A stretch of DNA of 64,000 nt from Pseudomonadales bacterium (GCA_019634925.1 JAHCAL010000002.1:1-64000), one strand, 5' to 3'. Counted from the first letter of the stretch, positions 44,108 through 54,374 are shown. Program-made: numbers and translations. Notes: generated by a model from the sequence alone, not told the origin.

Positions 44108-45943
44108 ATGTCGGAAAGCACCACCCTCACACCGGGCGCTCAAGCGCCCCTCGACCAGGCGCGTATCGACAAGGACGCGCTGCGGCGCAAGTACCGCGAG
44201 GAGCGCGACAAGCGCCTGCGGCCCGACGGCAACGAGCAGTACCTGCGCCTCGCGGGCCAGCTCGCCCACTACCTCGACGATCCGTATACGCCGGTCGCGC
44301 CAAGGAAGCCCCTGACGGATCACGTCACGTTCACCTTCATCGGCGGCGGTTTCGCCGGGCTGATGACCGGTGCGCGGCTGGTCGAAGCCGGTGTTTCCGA
44401 CGTGCGCATCATCGAAAAGGGCGGCGACTTCGGCGGGACCTGGTACTGGAACCGCTATCCGGGTGCGCAGTGCGATACCGCGTCGCTCATCTACATGCCG
44501 CTGCTCGAAGAGACCGGCTACATGCCGACCGAGAAATACGCGCATGCGCCGGAGATACTGGCACACTGCCAGCGCATAGGCCGGCACTACGGCCTCTACG
44601 ACAACGCACTGTTCCATACCGAAGTGCGCGACCTCGAGTGGGACGAAGACCGGTGCATCTGGATCGTGCGCACCAACCGCGGTGACACGTTCACCACGCA
44701 GTTCCTCGGCATGGGTACCGGACCGCTGCACGTGCCGAAGCTGCCCGGCATTCCAGGCATCACCTCGTTCGAGGGTCATTCTTTCCACACCAGTCGATGG
44801 GACTACGCATACACCGGCGGCGATCCGTCCGGCGCATTGCTCGACAAGCTCGCCGACAAGCGGGTCGCGATCATCGGGACCGGTGCGACTGCGGTGCAGT
44901 GCGTGCCCCATCTCGCGCGTGCGTGCAAGGCCCTCTACGTCTTCCAGCGCACCCCGTCGTCGGTGGACGTGCGCGCCAACGCACCGATCGATCCGGAGTG
45001 GTTCGCCGGAATCGCCTCGCCCGGCTGGCAGCAGCGCTGGCTCGAGAACTTCACCGAGAACCAGGCCGGCGGCACCGCTGCGGAGGATCTGGTCCAGGAC
45101 GGCTGGACCGACCTGTCACGCCGCATCCGCAGCCGGATCATGCAGCTGCCGGCCGACCAGCGCACGGTCCCGAACATGCTCGCCGCCTACGAGGATTCCG
45201 ATTTCGAGAAGATGGAGGAGATCCGGGCCCGTGTCGATGCGATCGTCACGGACCGCGACACCGCGCAGAAACTCAAGGCCTGGTATCGCCAGCTCTGCAA
45301 GCGGCCCTGCTTCCACGACGCGTACCTGCAGGCATTCAACAGCCCAAACACGCACCTCATCGACACCGACGGCAAGGGGGTCGAGCGGATCACCCCGACC
45401 GGCGTGGTCGTGGCCGGCGTCGAGTATCCGGTGGACTGCATCATCTACGCCTCCGGGTTCGAGGTCGGAACCGACTACACGCGCCGCACCGGCTTCGACA
45501 TGACCGGACGGGACGGTCGCAAGCTGTCGGAATACTGGGCGAACGGCATGCGGACGCTCCACGGCATCCACGTGCACGGCTTTCCCAACGCCTTCATCGT
45601 GCAGCCGACCCAGGGCGCCAACCTGATCTCCAACGTGCCGCACAACCTGACCGAAGCGGGCCGCACCATCGCCGCCGTCGTGCGCCACGCGCGCGACGCC
45701 GGCGCCCGGGCGGTCGAAGTGACCGAACAGGCGGAAGCGGACTGGATCGCGCTGCTGCTGACCGGCATGGGCCGCATGATCGGATCCCCGGACTGCACGC
45801 CGGGTTACTACAACAACGAGGGCCAGGACCCGGGCCCCAAAGCGCGCCTGAACGTCGGCTATCCGGCCGGCGCCACCGCGTACTTCCGCTACATCGATGC
45901 GTGGCGGAACGCGGGTGAGTTCGCCGGCCTCGAATTCCGGTGA
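44108..45943 (+). CDS. Baeyer-Villiger flavin monooxygenase (BVMO3)
   Basis: A 611-residue type I BVMO: N-terminal helix [18 protein letters not shown] (24-41), FAD motif GGGFAG (79-84), [11 protein letters not shown], fingerprint F-x-G-x3-H-T-x2-W-D (221-232) and NADPH motif GTGATA. It is very close to BVMO2 in the blocks compared, although 25 kb away. GGAGCGGAG precedes the ATG at 44108. A dienelactone-hydrolase-type enzyme starts 48 bp downstream, so ester or lactone products could be hydrolysed by the next gene product, except that the latter appears to be exported. Confidence 0.94.
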   Translation: MSESTTLTPGAQAPLDQARIDKDALRRKYREERDKRLRPDGNEQYLRLAGQLAHYLDDPYTPVAPRKPLTDHVTFTFIGGGFAGLMTGARLVEAGVSDVRIIEKGGDFGGTWYWNRYPGAQCDTASLIYMPLLEETGYMPTEKYAHAPEILAHCQRIGRHYGLYDNALFHTEVRDLEWDEDRCIWIVRTNRGDTFTTQFLGMGTGPLHVPKLPGIPGITSFEGHSFHTSRWDYAYTGGDPSGALLDKLADKRVAIIGTGATAVQCVPHLARACKALYVFQRTPSSVDVRANAPIDPEWFAGIASPGWQQRWLENFTENQAGGTAAEDLVQDGWTDLSRRIRSRIMQLPADQRTVPNMLAAYEDSDFEKMEEIRARVDAIVTDRDTAQKLKAWYRQLCKRPCFHDAYLQAFNSPNTHLIDTDGKGVERITPTGVVVAGVEYPVDCIIYASGFEVGTDYTRRTGFDMTGRDGRKLSEYWANGMRTLHGIHVHGFPNAFIVQPTQGANLISNVPHNLTEAGRTIAAVVRHARDAGARAVEVTEQAEADWIALLLTGMGRMIGSPDCTPGYYNNEGQDPGPKARLNVGYPAGATAYFRYIDAWRNAGEFAGLEFR

Positions 45944-45991
45944 GCGGGCAACCGTAGCCGGCTTCAACGATCGACCAGGAGGAGCATAACC

Positions 45992-46870
45992 ATGTGTGAC
46001 GAACACACCGAACAGGACAACGCACGATTCCTGGGCCACAAGGGTGGCATGACCCGCCGCCGGTTCGGCGCGGTCACAGCCAGCGCCGCACTCGCCCTCA
46101 CCCTGCCGCGCGCGGCCAACGCAGTAGCGGTCATCGAGAACGACGTGCGCATTCCGACCCCGGACGGCATGGCGGATTGTTACTTCGTACATCCCGCCTC
46201 GGGCCGCCATCCGGGCGTCATCGTCTGGCCGGACATACTCGGCCTGCGGCCTGCATTCCGGCTGATGGGGAAACGCCTCGCCGAGGCCGGCTATGCCGTG
46301 CTGGTGGTCAATCCCTACTATCGCCGGATGGCCGCCCCTGTCGTGGCCGAAGGCGCGAGCTTCCAGGACCCGGCGACCCGGGAATTCCTGATGCCGCTCG
46401 CCATGTCGCTGACACCCGAGGTCCAGGTCACCGACGCGGTCGCGTTCGTCGAATTCCTGGATCAGCAGGCCGTGGTCGACACGAGCCGCAGGATCGGCAC
46501 CACCGGCTACTGCATGGGCGGCCCTTACGTCATGCGCACCGCCGCCGCGCTACCGGCACGGGTCGGCGCGGGCGCGTCGTTCCACGGCTCGCGGCTCGTG
46601 GTCGACGGCGCGGACAGTCCACACCTGCTGATCCCGAACATGCGCGGCAGTTTCCTGTTCGCCATCGCCGAGAATGACGATCAGCGCGAACCGGAAGCCA
46701 AGGAAGTACTGCGCCAGGCATTCGAACAGGCCGGGCTGGCCGCCGAGATCGAAGTCTACCCGGGCGCCATGCACGGCTGGTGCGCGCTCGACTCGCACCT
46801 CTACAACCCCGAGCAGGCGGAGCGCGCGTGGAGCCGGCTGCTCGCGTTGTTCGCGCAGGCGCTCGCCTGA
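45992..46870 (+). CDS. Dienelactone hydrolase-family protein with Tat signal
   Basis: A 292-residue alpha/beta-hydrolase. The N-terminus MCDEHTEQDNARFL is followed by a twin-arginine motif TRRRFGAV and an Ala/Leu-rich segment ending RAANA, so export through Tat is likely. The catalytic triad of the DLH family is visible: Cys in GYCMGG, Asp in AENDD, His in GAMHGWC. Family members open lactones or cleave activated esters. AGGAGGAG lies just before the ATG at 45992. It is probably co-transcribed with BVMO3. Confidence 0.9.
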   Translation: MCDEHTEQDNARFLGHKGGMTRRRFGAVTASAALALTLPRAANAVAVIENDVRIPTPDGMADCYFVHPASGRHPGVIVWPDILGLRPAFRLMGKRLAEAGYAVLVVNPYYRRMAAPVVAEGASFQDPATREFLMPLAMSLTPEVQVTDAVAFVEFLDQQAVVDTSRRIGTTGYCMGGPYVMRTAAALPARVGAGASFHGSRLVVDGADSPHLLIPNMRGSFLFAIAENDDQREPEAKEVLRQAFEQAGLAAEIEVYPGAMHGWCALDSHLYNPEQAERAWSRLLALFAQALA

Positions 46871-46882
46871 AGGTCCTGCCGC

Positions 46883-47695
46883 GTGTTCGAACTGGCAAAT
46901 GACTCGCTCGTGGTCGAGGTGCTCGACCCGGACTTGGATCGCGCCCGTTTCGGGGTACGGTACTGCACCGGTGGATACGTCTTCCAGGTCCACGACCGCA
47001 CACACGGCGCGCTCATGTCCGGGCCGACCTGGCCTGATGAATTCAACTGGTTCGACGGCCAGGGCATACCCGATGCCTTCAATCTCGGCCCGCTGACCTC
47101 GCGAACCACGCCCGGCGAGGCGCTGGTCATCGGCATCGGCGTCTGCGACCTGAACGCGCGGCAGGTCCGCACGTTCTGCGAATGGCATGTGGCGCGCCGA
47201 CCGGGCGGGATCGCGTTCACCACGGCGCAGCAGTACGAGGGACGGTCGTTCACCCTCGTGCGTGACGTTTCGCTCAACGGCCGCACGCTGCGCTCGCGTA
47301 CGACGCTCGCCAACGACGGCCGCGGCGAGGTCCCGGTCCGCTGGTTCCCGCATCCGTTCTATCCGCAGCCTCGCACCGACGAACTGCTGTGGGTCAACAT
47401 CCCGCTGCACTGGCGCGACGGCGCAGGCTACACGCGCTGCGGCAATGGTTTCATCGCGCGGACCGGGTGGCCCTGGACCGACGGGCACTACCTGCCGCTC
47501 GACCACGACGCCACCATGCCACTGGTGCTGGTACAGCGGCATCCGAAACTCGGCCTCGTGACGGCCGCATGCAGCTACGTGCCGGACTTCTTTCCGATCT
47601 GGGGCAATCGCACGACCTTCTCCTGGGAGCCGTTCCTGGAACGCACGGTCGCCGCCGGCCAGACCCTCGACTGGTGGATCGACTACACCTTCTGA
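46883..47695 (+). CDS. Mutarotase-like (aldose epimerase superfamily) protein
   Basis: A 270-residue beta-rich protein. Segments such as FTLVRDVSLNGRTLRSRTTLANDG, VRWFPHPFYPQP and FPIWGNRTTFSWEPFLE match the fold of galactose mutarotase-like proteins, with His in WFPHPF and Glu in SWEPF as possible active residues. The start is GTG at 46883, 12 bp after the hydrolase. It may act on a sugar or sugar-linked compound. The assignment is at fold level only. Confidence 0.7.
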   Translation: MFELANDSLVVEVLDPDLDRARFGVRYCTGGYVFQVHDRTHGALMSGPTWPDEFNWFDGQGIPDAFNLGPLTSRTTPGEALVIGIGVCDLNARQVRTFCEWHVARRPGGIAFTTAQQYEGRSFTLVRDVSLNGRTLRSRTTLANDGRGEVPVRWFPHPFYPQPRTDELLWVNIPLHWRDGAGYTRCGNGFIARTGWPWTDGHYLPLDHDATMPLVLVQRHPKLGLVTAACSYVPDFFPIWGNRTTFSWEPFLERTVAAGQTLDWWIDYTF

Positions 47696-47845
47696 CCCTG
47701 TGACCCGGATCACATTCCGCCCGTATTCACCGGTGGCGGACATTCAAGACCGGCAGTCGTTCGGCCGATAAACCATGCAGAGCCCCGGGCATGGACCGGT
47801 CCCGCCCTGCTCCCGGGGGCGTACCTCAATCGGATCGAGGTGAAC

Positions 47846-50800
47846 TTGACGAGCACAGGCTCCGCGCCACGCATGCGGCGGACCCGGCGCATCCTGCTAC
47901 TGCTGCTGCTGCCGGTGGTGGGCTTTCCCGCCCTGGTCGCCGTTCCGATCAGCGAGCGCTGGGCCGCATTCCGTGCGCTGGAACAGGCCGTTCCCGGGTT
48001 CGTGGAGCAGGACACACTGAGCCGGGTACAGCACGCCCTGCAACGGGAACGGCTGGCCGCGCTGATGGCGCTCAGCGGGCCATCGCCGGAACGCCAGACA
48101 TCCCTCGCCAGCCGGCTCGAGGAGACCGACGCGGCCATCGCCGACTGGTACAGCCTGCCGGTACACGCCGATCCGACGCCGGACATCTCGACCTATGGCG
48201 TGCGGCTCGTCGGACGGTTCGCCGCACTCGATGGGCTGCGCACGCAGGTCGCGCAGTCGCGCATCGACCCGGCGACCGCGCTTCGGACTTACAGCGCACT
48301 CATCGAAGACATCCTTGTCCATCTCGAACGGGCCGCCACGCACGCGGACCATCCGGCCGTCGCGCGTGCGCGCTCGAGCCACGCCGCCTTCCTCGCGCTC
48401 AAGGAATCCCACGCCCGGGTCGGCGCGCACCTGCTGGTTCGACAAAACCATCGCAATCCGGACGAATCAGGGCCCGGCGCACCCGAACCCGAGCCGTTCG
48501 TCGCGCTTGCCACCGAACTGGAATTCAACGAACAGCGTTTCACGCTGCTCGCAAGCGCAGCGAGTCTCACGATCCACGGTACGCTTGCGGCCGAACCCGC
48601 GGTCCGCGCCCTGCGGGACGTCCTCGCCCGGCTGGTCGAGGCACCGACGACGACCCGCTTGCCGGAGATCGACCCCGAAGCCGTGCTCGAAAGCTTCCGG
48701 GCGGCCGAACTGCTGCGTACCGACCGGCGCGCCGGGCTCGTCGACCGGCTCCTCGACGACACGTGGTGGGACGCCGCGTGGTTCACGGCCTGGGCCGGCG
48801 TGCTCGGCCTCGCCAACCTGCTCTGCCTGATCCTCGGCTTCCGGATGATGGAACGCTGGGCCTGCAAGCTCGCGATCGAGCGGGACGAAGCCGAACGGCT
48901 CGCCTGGATCGCGCAGCACACCCAGAAGATGGCCATCGTCGCGAACATGGACGGCCGCATCGACTGGGTGAACGACGGCTTCACGCGCATGACCGGCTAC
49001 GGTCTCGCCGACGTGCGGGGCCGGGACCCGGGAGAACTGCTCACGGCATCGTCGCACGACCAGTCGACCGTGCGGCAGGTCACCGACGCCATCGCCCGGC
49101 ACACGGACGTCGAAGTCGAGCTGCAGATGCAGAACCGCGACGGGCGCCCGTTCTGGGTGCGTCTCGAGGTCCGCGTGCTGCACGGCCTGGACCAGCAGGT
49201 GCGCGGGTTCATCGCCCTCGGCACCGACATCACGTGGCAGAAGGACTACGAGGCGGCGCTGCACCTGGTCGAACAGCAGCTGCGCGAAAGCGAGAGCCGG
49301 CTGAAGCGCGCCATGAGCGGGTCTTCTGACGGATACTGGGATCTCGACCTCGCACGCAACGAACTGTACGTCTCACCCCGCTTCGCCGAACTGCTCGGTC
49401 ACGACTCGCGGGCAGTGACCGGGACGCTGCGCCCCGACGATGACTTCATGCGCACCATGGTGCACCCGGACGACCTCGGCGCCATACAGGCCGCGCACGC
49501 GGCCCACCTCGCCTACGCGACACCTTACGACGTGACGGCGCGCCTGAAACGCCGCGACGGCAGCTACCGGTGGTTCCGGATCCGGGCGGCGACCGAATAC
49601 GCAACGGACGCCCGGCCGCTGCGCCTGTCCGGCGTGGTCACCGACGTGAACGAACTGAAGGAAATCCAGGGCGAACTGGAGTGGCGCGCGCTGCACGACC
49701 CGCTCACCGGGCTCGCCAACCGGCAGAACTTCCTCGCCCGCCTGCAGGCCCACCCGGGCGGTGAACGGCGCGGGGACGCAGGCCTGCGCGCGATCCTGTC
49801 CATGGACTTCGACCGGTTCAAACTCATCAACGACGTGCACGGACATCAGGTCGGCGACGAGCTCCTGTGCGCGATCGGCAAGCGCCTGCGCACCATGGTG
49901 CGCGAGCAGGATCTGATCGCACGCTTCGGGGGCGACGAGTTCATCATCCTGCTGGTCGATGCGGGCAGCGCCGAGGCGGTCCGCCAGGTCACCGCACGCA
50001 TTTCCGACGCGCTGGCGCAACCCCACGTGCTGGGAAACGGAATCGAACTGACCTGCACCGCAAGCATCGGCGTGATCGTGCTGGAGCCCTCGGAGGACCG
50101 ACCGGCGGACCTGATCCTGCGCGACGCCGACGCCGCCATGTATCAGGCGAAAAACGAAGCCAAGGGCAGCTACCGTTTCTTCGACCGCGAGCTGCGCAGC
50201 CAGATGAACCGCAAGGCGCGCCTGGAAGCCGACCTGCGCCGCGCCGAGCCGGAGCGCGATTTCCGCCTGCTCTATCAGCCGATCATCGACCTGCGCACCG
50301 GTCGGATCGCAGGCTTCGAAGCGCTCCTGCGCTGGCAGCGCGAGGGCCGGGAACCCATCGAGCCCGCCGTGTTCATCCCGATGGCGGAGGATACCGGGCT
50401 GATCGTCGGGATCGGCGCATGGGTCTTCGAGCGCGCCTGCCGGGATCTGACCGGCTGGCGTACGGCGGATCCAGCGGCATCGGAGCTGACCCTGTCGATC
50501 AACGTGTCGCGGCGCGAGCTGATCGAGCCGGAATACGCCACCCGACTCGTGGACACGGTGCGGCGGGCCGGGCTCGAGTGCCGGGACATCACGCTCGAAC
50601 TCACCGAGACCGCGCTGGTCGACGAACGCTTCGACCTGCGTCCGCTGGCACGCGAGCTTCGCGACCGCGGCTTCCGGCTGGCCATGGACGACTTCGGAAC
50701 GGGCCAGTCGTCGCTCAACAGCCTGGTCGATCTGCCGATCCACACCTTGAAGGTCGACAAGCGGTTCGTGCGCAACATGGGCAGCGGGCAGACGTCCATC

Positions 50801-51064
50801 GCCGTGGTGCACGCGGTCGTGACGCTGGCCGCACACCTCGGGCTCGACGTCGTGGCGGAAGGCATCGAGAGCGCCATCGAGGTCGGTGCGCTGCAATCGA
50901 TGAACTGCCACTACGGCCAGGGCTACCACTTCGCGAAACCGGTACCCGCAAACGAAGCGCTTGCCATGGTCCTGGCGGACCGGTCGGCCGGTCCCGGCGC
51001 GGCAGGGACCGGCATCGCACCCACGTTCGGGACCCGACCCATCGCCGGGAGCGACGCCGCATGA
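47846..51064 (+). CDS. Membrane PAS-PAS-GGDEF-EAL c-di-GMP protein
   Basis: About 1072 residues. It has TM1 near residues 15-35, a periplasmic helical sensor domain (LQRERLAALMALSG resembles NIT-type nitrate/nitrite sensors), TM2 near 308-330, then two PAS domains, GGDEF and EAL. GGDEF (about 695-699) is intact with RxxD before it (REQD). EAL is intact (FEALLRW, NVSRRE, LELTET, MDDFGTG, KVDKRF, VAEGIE, GQGYHF). The TTG at 47846 has GAGG 5 nt upstream; GTG 47840 and ATG 47873 are alternatives. It overlaps the HDOD gene (ATGA). Confidence 0.92.
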   Translation: MTSTGSAPRMRRTRRILLLLLLPVVGFPALVAVPISERWAAFRALEQAVPGFVEQDTLSRVQHALQRERLAALMALSGPSPERQTSLASRLEETDAAIADWYSLPVHADPTPDISTYGVRLVGRFAALDGLRTQVAQSRIDPATALRTYSALIEDILVHLERAATHADHPAVARARSSHAAFLALKESHARVGAHLLVRQNHRNPDESGPGAPEPEPFVALATELEFNEQRFTLLASAASLTIHGTLAAEPAVRALRDVLARLVEAPTTTRLPEIDPEAVLESFRAAELLRTDRRAGLVDRLLDDTWWDAAWFTAWAGVLGLANLLCLILGFRMMERWACKLAIERDEAERLAWIAQHTQKMAIVANMDGRIDWVNDGFTRMTGYGLADVRGRDPGELLTASSHDQSTVRQVTDAIARHTDVEVELQMQNRDGRPFWVRLEVRVLHGLDQQVRGFIALGTDITWQKDYEAALHLVEQQLRESESRLKRAMSGSSDGYWDLDLARNELYVSPRFAELLGHDSRAVTGTLRPDDDFMRTMVHPDDLGAIQAAHAAHLAYATPYDVTARLKRRDGSYRWFRIRAATEYATDARPLRLSGVVTDVNELKEIQGELEWRALHDPLTGLANRQNFLARLQAHPGGERRGDAGLRAILSMDFDRFKLINDVHGHQVGDELLCAIGKRLRTMVREQDLIARFGGDEFIILLVDAGSAEAVRQVTARISDALAQPHVLGNGIELTCTASIGVIVLEPSEDRPADLILRDADAAMYQAKNEAKGSYRFFDRELRSQMNRKARLEADLRRAEPERDFRLLYQPIIDLRTGRIAGFEALLRWQREGREPIEPAVFIPMAEDTGLIVGIGAWVFERACRDLTGWRTADPAASELTLSINVSRRELIEPEYATRLVDTVRRAGLECRDITLELTETALVDERFDLRPLARELRDRGFRLAMDDFGTGQSSLNSLVDLPIHTLKVDKRFVRNMGSGQTSIAVVHAVVTLAAHLGLDVVAEGIESAIEVGALQSMNCHYGQGYHFAKPVPANEALAMVLADRSAGPGAAGTGIAPTFGTRPIAGSDAA

Positions 51065-51966
51065 ACGTGATCGAACTGCAACGGCGCAGGGCCGAGGCCG
51101 CGGTGAAGAGCCTCAATACCCTGCCGGCACTGCCCGGGACGGCCGTCCGCCTGCTCGCCGAACTCGGGCCGTCCGGAGCCGACGCGCGGCGGCTCGCGGC
51201 ACTCGTGAACCAGGACATGGGCCTCGCCGCCAAGGTGCTCCGGGTCGCGAACTCGCCGTTCTATGGCCAGTCACGATCGATCGACTCCGTGGAACGCGCG
51301 CTCGTCCTGCTGGGGCTCGACGTGGTCCGCAACATCGCCGTGGCATCGAGCCTGGACCCGCTGTTTCGTGGCGGGCAGATCGGCCCCGGATTCCACATGC
51401 GCGAGCTGTGGCGGCACTCGCTCGCCGTGGCACTGCTCGCCGATTCGATCGCACACCAGTTCCTGCCCGCGGCACGGCCCCAGGCCTTCATCGCGGGGCT
51501 CCTGCACGACATCGGCATCCTGGTCGCCGTGCACGTGCTGCCCAGCGAATTCCTGCAGCTCGTGGGTGACGTTGCGCAATACGTGGACGCGGACCGCACG
51601 CTGCTGGCCGAGCTCGAATTGCGCCATCTCGGCGCGACCCACGATGAGCTCGGTGCGGCGCTGCTCGAACACTGGCTGATTCCGGAGCCGTTGCTGCGCG
51701 TTGCCGCGAACCATCATCACACGTCGAGTGATGCCGGGTGCGCGCCGAGCGGCGCAGCGTCGACCGAAGATCCGCTGATCGCGCTGGTCGCACTGGCCGA
51801 CCGCCTGAGCACGGAGGTCGGCCAGCCGATCGGCCTCGACGGCAGGCCGCCGACGCGACTCGCCGAGGCGTGTGCTGGGCTCGGGCTGGAGGATGCCGCC
51901 CTCACGAACCTCGTCGCCCTCGAGCAGGGCCGCATCGAGGCCCTGGCCACTCAGCTGTCCGGCTGA
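51061..51966 (+). CDS. HDOD-domain signalling protein
   Basis: A 301-residue protein whose first 215 residues form an HDOD domain: LPALPGTAVRLLAEL, LVNQDMGLAAKVLRVANSPFYG, SVERALVLLGLDVVRNIAV, then LHDIGILV. HDOD proteins resemble HD phosphohydrolases, but most lack activity and act in signalling output. It begins inside the stop of the GGDEF-EAL gene (ATGA, 51061-51064), so it is probably an effector or partner of that c-di-GMP protein. Confidence 0.9.
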   Translation: MNVIELQRRRAEAAVKSLNTLPALPGTAVRLLAELGPSGADARRLAALVNQDMGLAAKVLRVANSPFYGQSRSIDSVERALVLLGLDVVRNIAVASSLDPLFRGGQIGPGFHMRELWRHSLAVALLADSIAHQFLPAARPQAFIAGLLHDIGILVAVHVLPSEFLQLVGDVAQYVDADRTLLAELELRHLGATHDELGAALLEHWLIPEPLLRVAANHHHTSSDAGCAPSGAASTEDPLIALVALADRLSTEVGQPIGLDGRPPTRLAEACAGLGLEDAALTNLVALEQGRIEALATQLSG

Positions 51967-51982
51967 CGAACGCCCGATCGCG

Positions 51983-52930
51983 TCAGCCGTTCCCCCGGCC
52001 GGTAGAGCCCGGCGGGTTCAGCACCGTGGCCAATGCCGCGACCGCGCCGCCGAGATTGCTCAGCTCCGCCGGGAGGATGAGGGTATTGCCTGCCTTCGCC
52101 AGGTTGCCGAACTGCAGCACGTATTGTTCCGCGATGCGCAGGCTGACCGCCTGTTCGCCACCCGGTGCACTGATGGCGGCCGCAATCCGTTCGATACCGA
52201 GCGCGGTTGCATCCGCGAGCATCTGGATCTCGCGCGCCTTGCCTTCGGCCTCGTTGATCTGCTTTTCCTTCTGCGCGATCGAGAGATTGATGATCTGGGT
52301 CTTCTCGCCCTCGGAGATGTTGATCTTCTCCTGGCGCTCGCCTTCGGATCGGGCCACCACCGCACGCCGTTCGCGCTCCGCGCGCATCTGCTGCTCGAGC
52401 GCGTCGGTAATGGTCTCGGGTACCACGATGTCGGCGATCTCGTAGCGCAATACCTTCACACCCCACGGCTGCGCCGCGTCGTCCAGCACCTCCACCACCT
52501 CCTCGTTGATCTTGGAGCGCTCCTCGAAGGTCTTGTCGAGTTCGATCTGGCCGATCACCGAGCGCAGCGTGGTCTGCGCGAGGCTGGTCGCGGCGAAGCG
52601 GTAGTCGGCGATCCCGTAGCTCGCCGCGTGCGGATCGACCACCTGCAGATACAGCACACCATCCACCCTGACGCTGATGTTGTCCTTGGTGATGCATTGC
52701 TGCTGCGGCACGTCGATCGCTTCTTCCTTCAGCGTCTGGCGGTACGCCACCCGGTCGATGAACGGAATCAGGATGTGAAACCCGGCGTCGAGTGTGCGCG
52801 AGTAACGTCCGAGCCGCTCCACGACGAACGCGGACCGCTGCGGCACGATCTGCGCGGTCTTGAACAGCGCGACGACGATGACCACGAGGATCAGCGTCGA
52901 TATGACGGTCATGATGTTCACGCTTTCCAT
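51983..52930 (-). CDS. SPFH/band 7 (stomatin-like, QmcA-type) protein
   Basis: A 315-residue membrane-anchored SPFH protein. It has one N-terminal hydrophobic segment (about 8-24), the band 7 domain (QIVPQRSAFVVERLGRYSRTLDAGFH onward) and a long charged coiled coil (EQQMRAERERRAVVARSEGERQEK). It would form oligomers on the inner membrane and organise membrane domains or proteases. AGGAGG lies upstream of the ATG at 52930. It follows the NfeD gene by 57 bp, the standard SPFH-NfeD pairing. Confidence 0.93.
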   Translation of the reverse strand: MESVNIMTVISTLILVVIVVALFKTAQIVPQRSAFVVERLGRYSRTLDAGFHILIPFIDRVAYRQTLKEEAIDVPQQQCITKDNISVRVDGVLYLQVVDPHAASYGIADYRFAATSLAQTTLRSVIGQIELDKTFEERSKINEEVVEVLDDAAQPWGVKVLRYEIADIVVPETITDALEQQMRAERERRAVVARSEGERQEKINISEGEKTQIINLSIAQKEKQINEAEGKAREIQMLADATALGIERIAAAISAPGGEQAVSLRIAEQYVLQFGNLAKAGNTLILPAELSNLGGAVAALATVLNPPGSTGRGNG

Positions 52931-52987
52931 GGCGCCTCCTGGCAGTGCCGGCAGGTGGAACGGGGCACACCCCGCGGTGGGCGACGA

Positions 52988-53452
52988 TCAGGCATCGTGC
53001 GGCGGCGCGCTCGCGACCTGCAGCACGAGCCCGCGCCGGCCGGTGATCCACGCGCGCTGTCCGGCGGCGATCGGGTCCGCGGACTCCGCGTTCCAGCGCG
53101 CGCCGCGGTAGCTGACCACTCCGGTGCCTTGCGCAAAATCGGTCTGCGCGGTCACGGGCGTGCCGGGCGTGAGTACTTCGACGCCTTCGTCCGCGTGTTC
53201 GGAACGGCCGCGGAACCAGCTGCTGACCCGCCGCCGTGCGACCACCACCAGCAGGATCGCGAGCGCCCCGAAGAGCACGATCTGCAGGTTGAGCGACAAC
53301 GGTACGCCGACCAGCAGCAACACCCCGACCAGCACCGCCGCGATGCCGAAGAACATCGCGATGACGCCGGGCAGGACGAATTCGGCAAGGATCAGCAGCA
53401 CACCGATGAGCAGCCAGATTGCCGCCGGCGAGACGCCCCAGTCGATGGTCAT
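52988..53452 (-). CDS. NfeD-family membrane protein
   Basis: A 154-residue protein with three or four hydrophobic segments in the first 75 residues and a C-terminal OB-fold domain (TPVTAQTDFAQGTGVVSYRGARWNAES, then GQRAWITGRRGLVLQV). NfeD proteins pair with SPFH proteins, as here with the gene at 51983. The ATG at 53452 lies one base after the stop of the zinc peptidase, so the genes are coupled. Confidence 0.92.
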   Translation of the reverse strand: MTIDWGVSPAAIWLLIGVLLILAEFVLPGVIAMFFGIAAVLVGVLLLVGVPLSLNLQIVLFGALAILLVVVARRRVSSWFRGRSEHADEGVEVLTPGTPVTAQTDFAQGTGVVSYRGARWNAESADPIAAGQRAWITGRRGLVLQVASAPPHDA

Positions 53453-53453
53453 G

Positions 53454-54374
53454 TCAACGTTGCTCCGAACCTGTCAGTGTGCGGAATGTGTTGCAAGCCT
53501 CGGGATCGCCGGTCTCGAGCCCGATCCGGAGCCAGCGCTGACGATCCGCCGAGGCGCCGTGCGTGAACGTCTCCGGCACGACGTGGCGGCCGGCGCTGCG
53601 CTGCAGGCGGTCGTCGCCGATCGCCGCCGCGGCCGCCAGGCCCTCTTCGACATCGCCGGCTTCGAGCAGCGCATGTTCGTGCATGCGATTGGCGTGGTGC
53701 GCCCAGACACCGGCGTAACAGTCGGCCTGCAGTTCCATGGCGACCTGCAGGCGGTTGGCCCGGGCCGCGTCGCCGGCGCGTGCCTGCCGCGCACGCACGT
53801 CCGCCGCGGTGCCGACCAGCGTCTGCACGTGGTGGCCGACTTCATGGCCGATCACGTAGGCCTGCGCGAAATCGCCCGGCCCGCCCATGCGCGCGAGGTC
53901 CATGAAAAAACCCAGATCGAGATACAGCTTGCGATCCGCAGGACAGTAGAAAGGACCGGTCGCGGCAGTCGCAAAGCCGCAGGCGGAGTCGACGCTGTCC
54001 TCGAACACGACGAGCACCGGTGGCGCGTAGCGTGTCCCGCTGTTCTGGAAGACGGCGCTCCACACGTCCTCGGTGCTGCCGAGCACCGCGGCGACGAACG
54101 CCATCTCCTCGTCGGTGGCGGCGCTACGGCCCGCCCCGGCCGGGGCACCATCCGCCTGCACCGGCACGGATCCCGGACCGGACTGATCGTTCGCGCCACC
54201 GAGCAGGTTCAGCACCATTTCGGGACCGCCGATGAAAAACGCAACGATGAGCAGCAGGATCAGCCCGATCCCACCCCCCAGCGGCAGGCGTGCCCCGGCA
54301 GCCCGGCTGCCCGCCGCGCGCTGGCCACGCCGGTCCTCGACGTTGGCACTGCGTCGCAGCTTGCGCCAGCGCAC
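53454..54374 (-). CDS. YpfJ-type neutral zinc metallopeptidase
   Basis: A 306-residue protein with a single N-terminal TM segment (about 34-50), a Gly/Ala-rich linker and a peptidase domain with HExxH in VIGHEVGHHVQ, plus MELQADCYAGVWA carrying the likely third ligand. This matches the PF04228 family. The active domain would face the periplasm. The start is GTG at 54374, 13 bp after the acyl-CoA ligase. It leads into NfeD and SPFH, so all four genes may be on one mRNA. Confidence 0.92.
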   Translation of the reverse strand: MRWRKLRRSANVEDRRGQRAAGSRAAGARLPLGGGIGLILLLIVAFFIGGPEMVLNLLGGANDQSGPGSVPVQADGAPAGAGRSAATDEEMAFVAAVLGSTEDVWSAVFQNSGTRYAPPVLVVFEDSVDSACGFATAATGPFYCPADRKLYLDLGFFMDLARMGGPGDFAQAYVIGHEVGHHVQTLVGTAADVRARQARAGDAARANRLQVAMELQADCYAGVWAHHANRMHEHALLEAGDVEEGLAAAAAIGDDRLQRSAGRHVVPETFTHGASADRQRWLRIGLETGDPEACNTFRTLTGSEQR

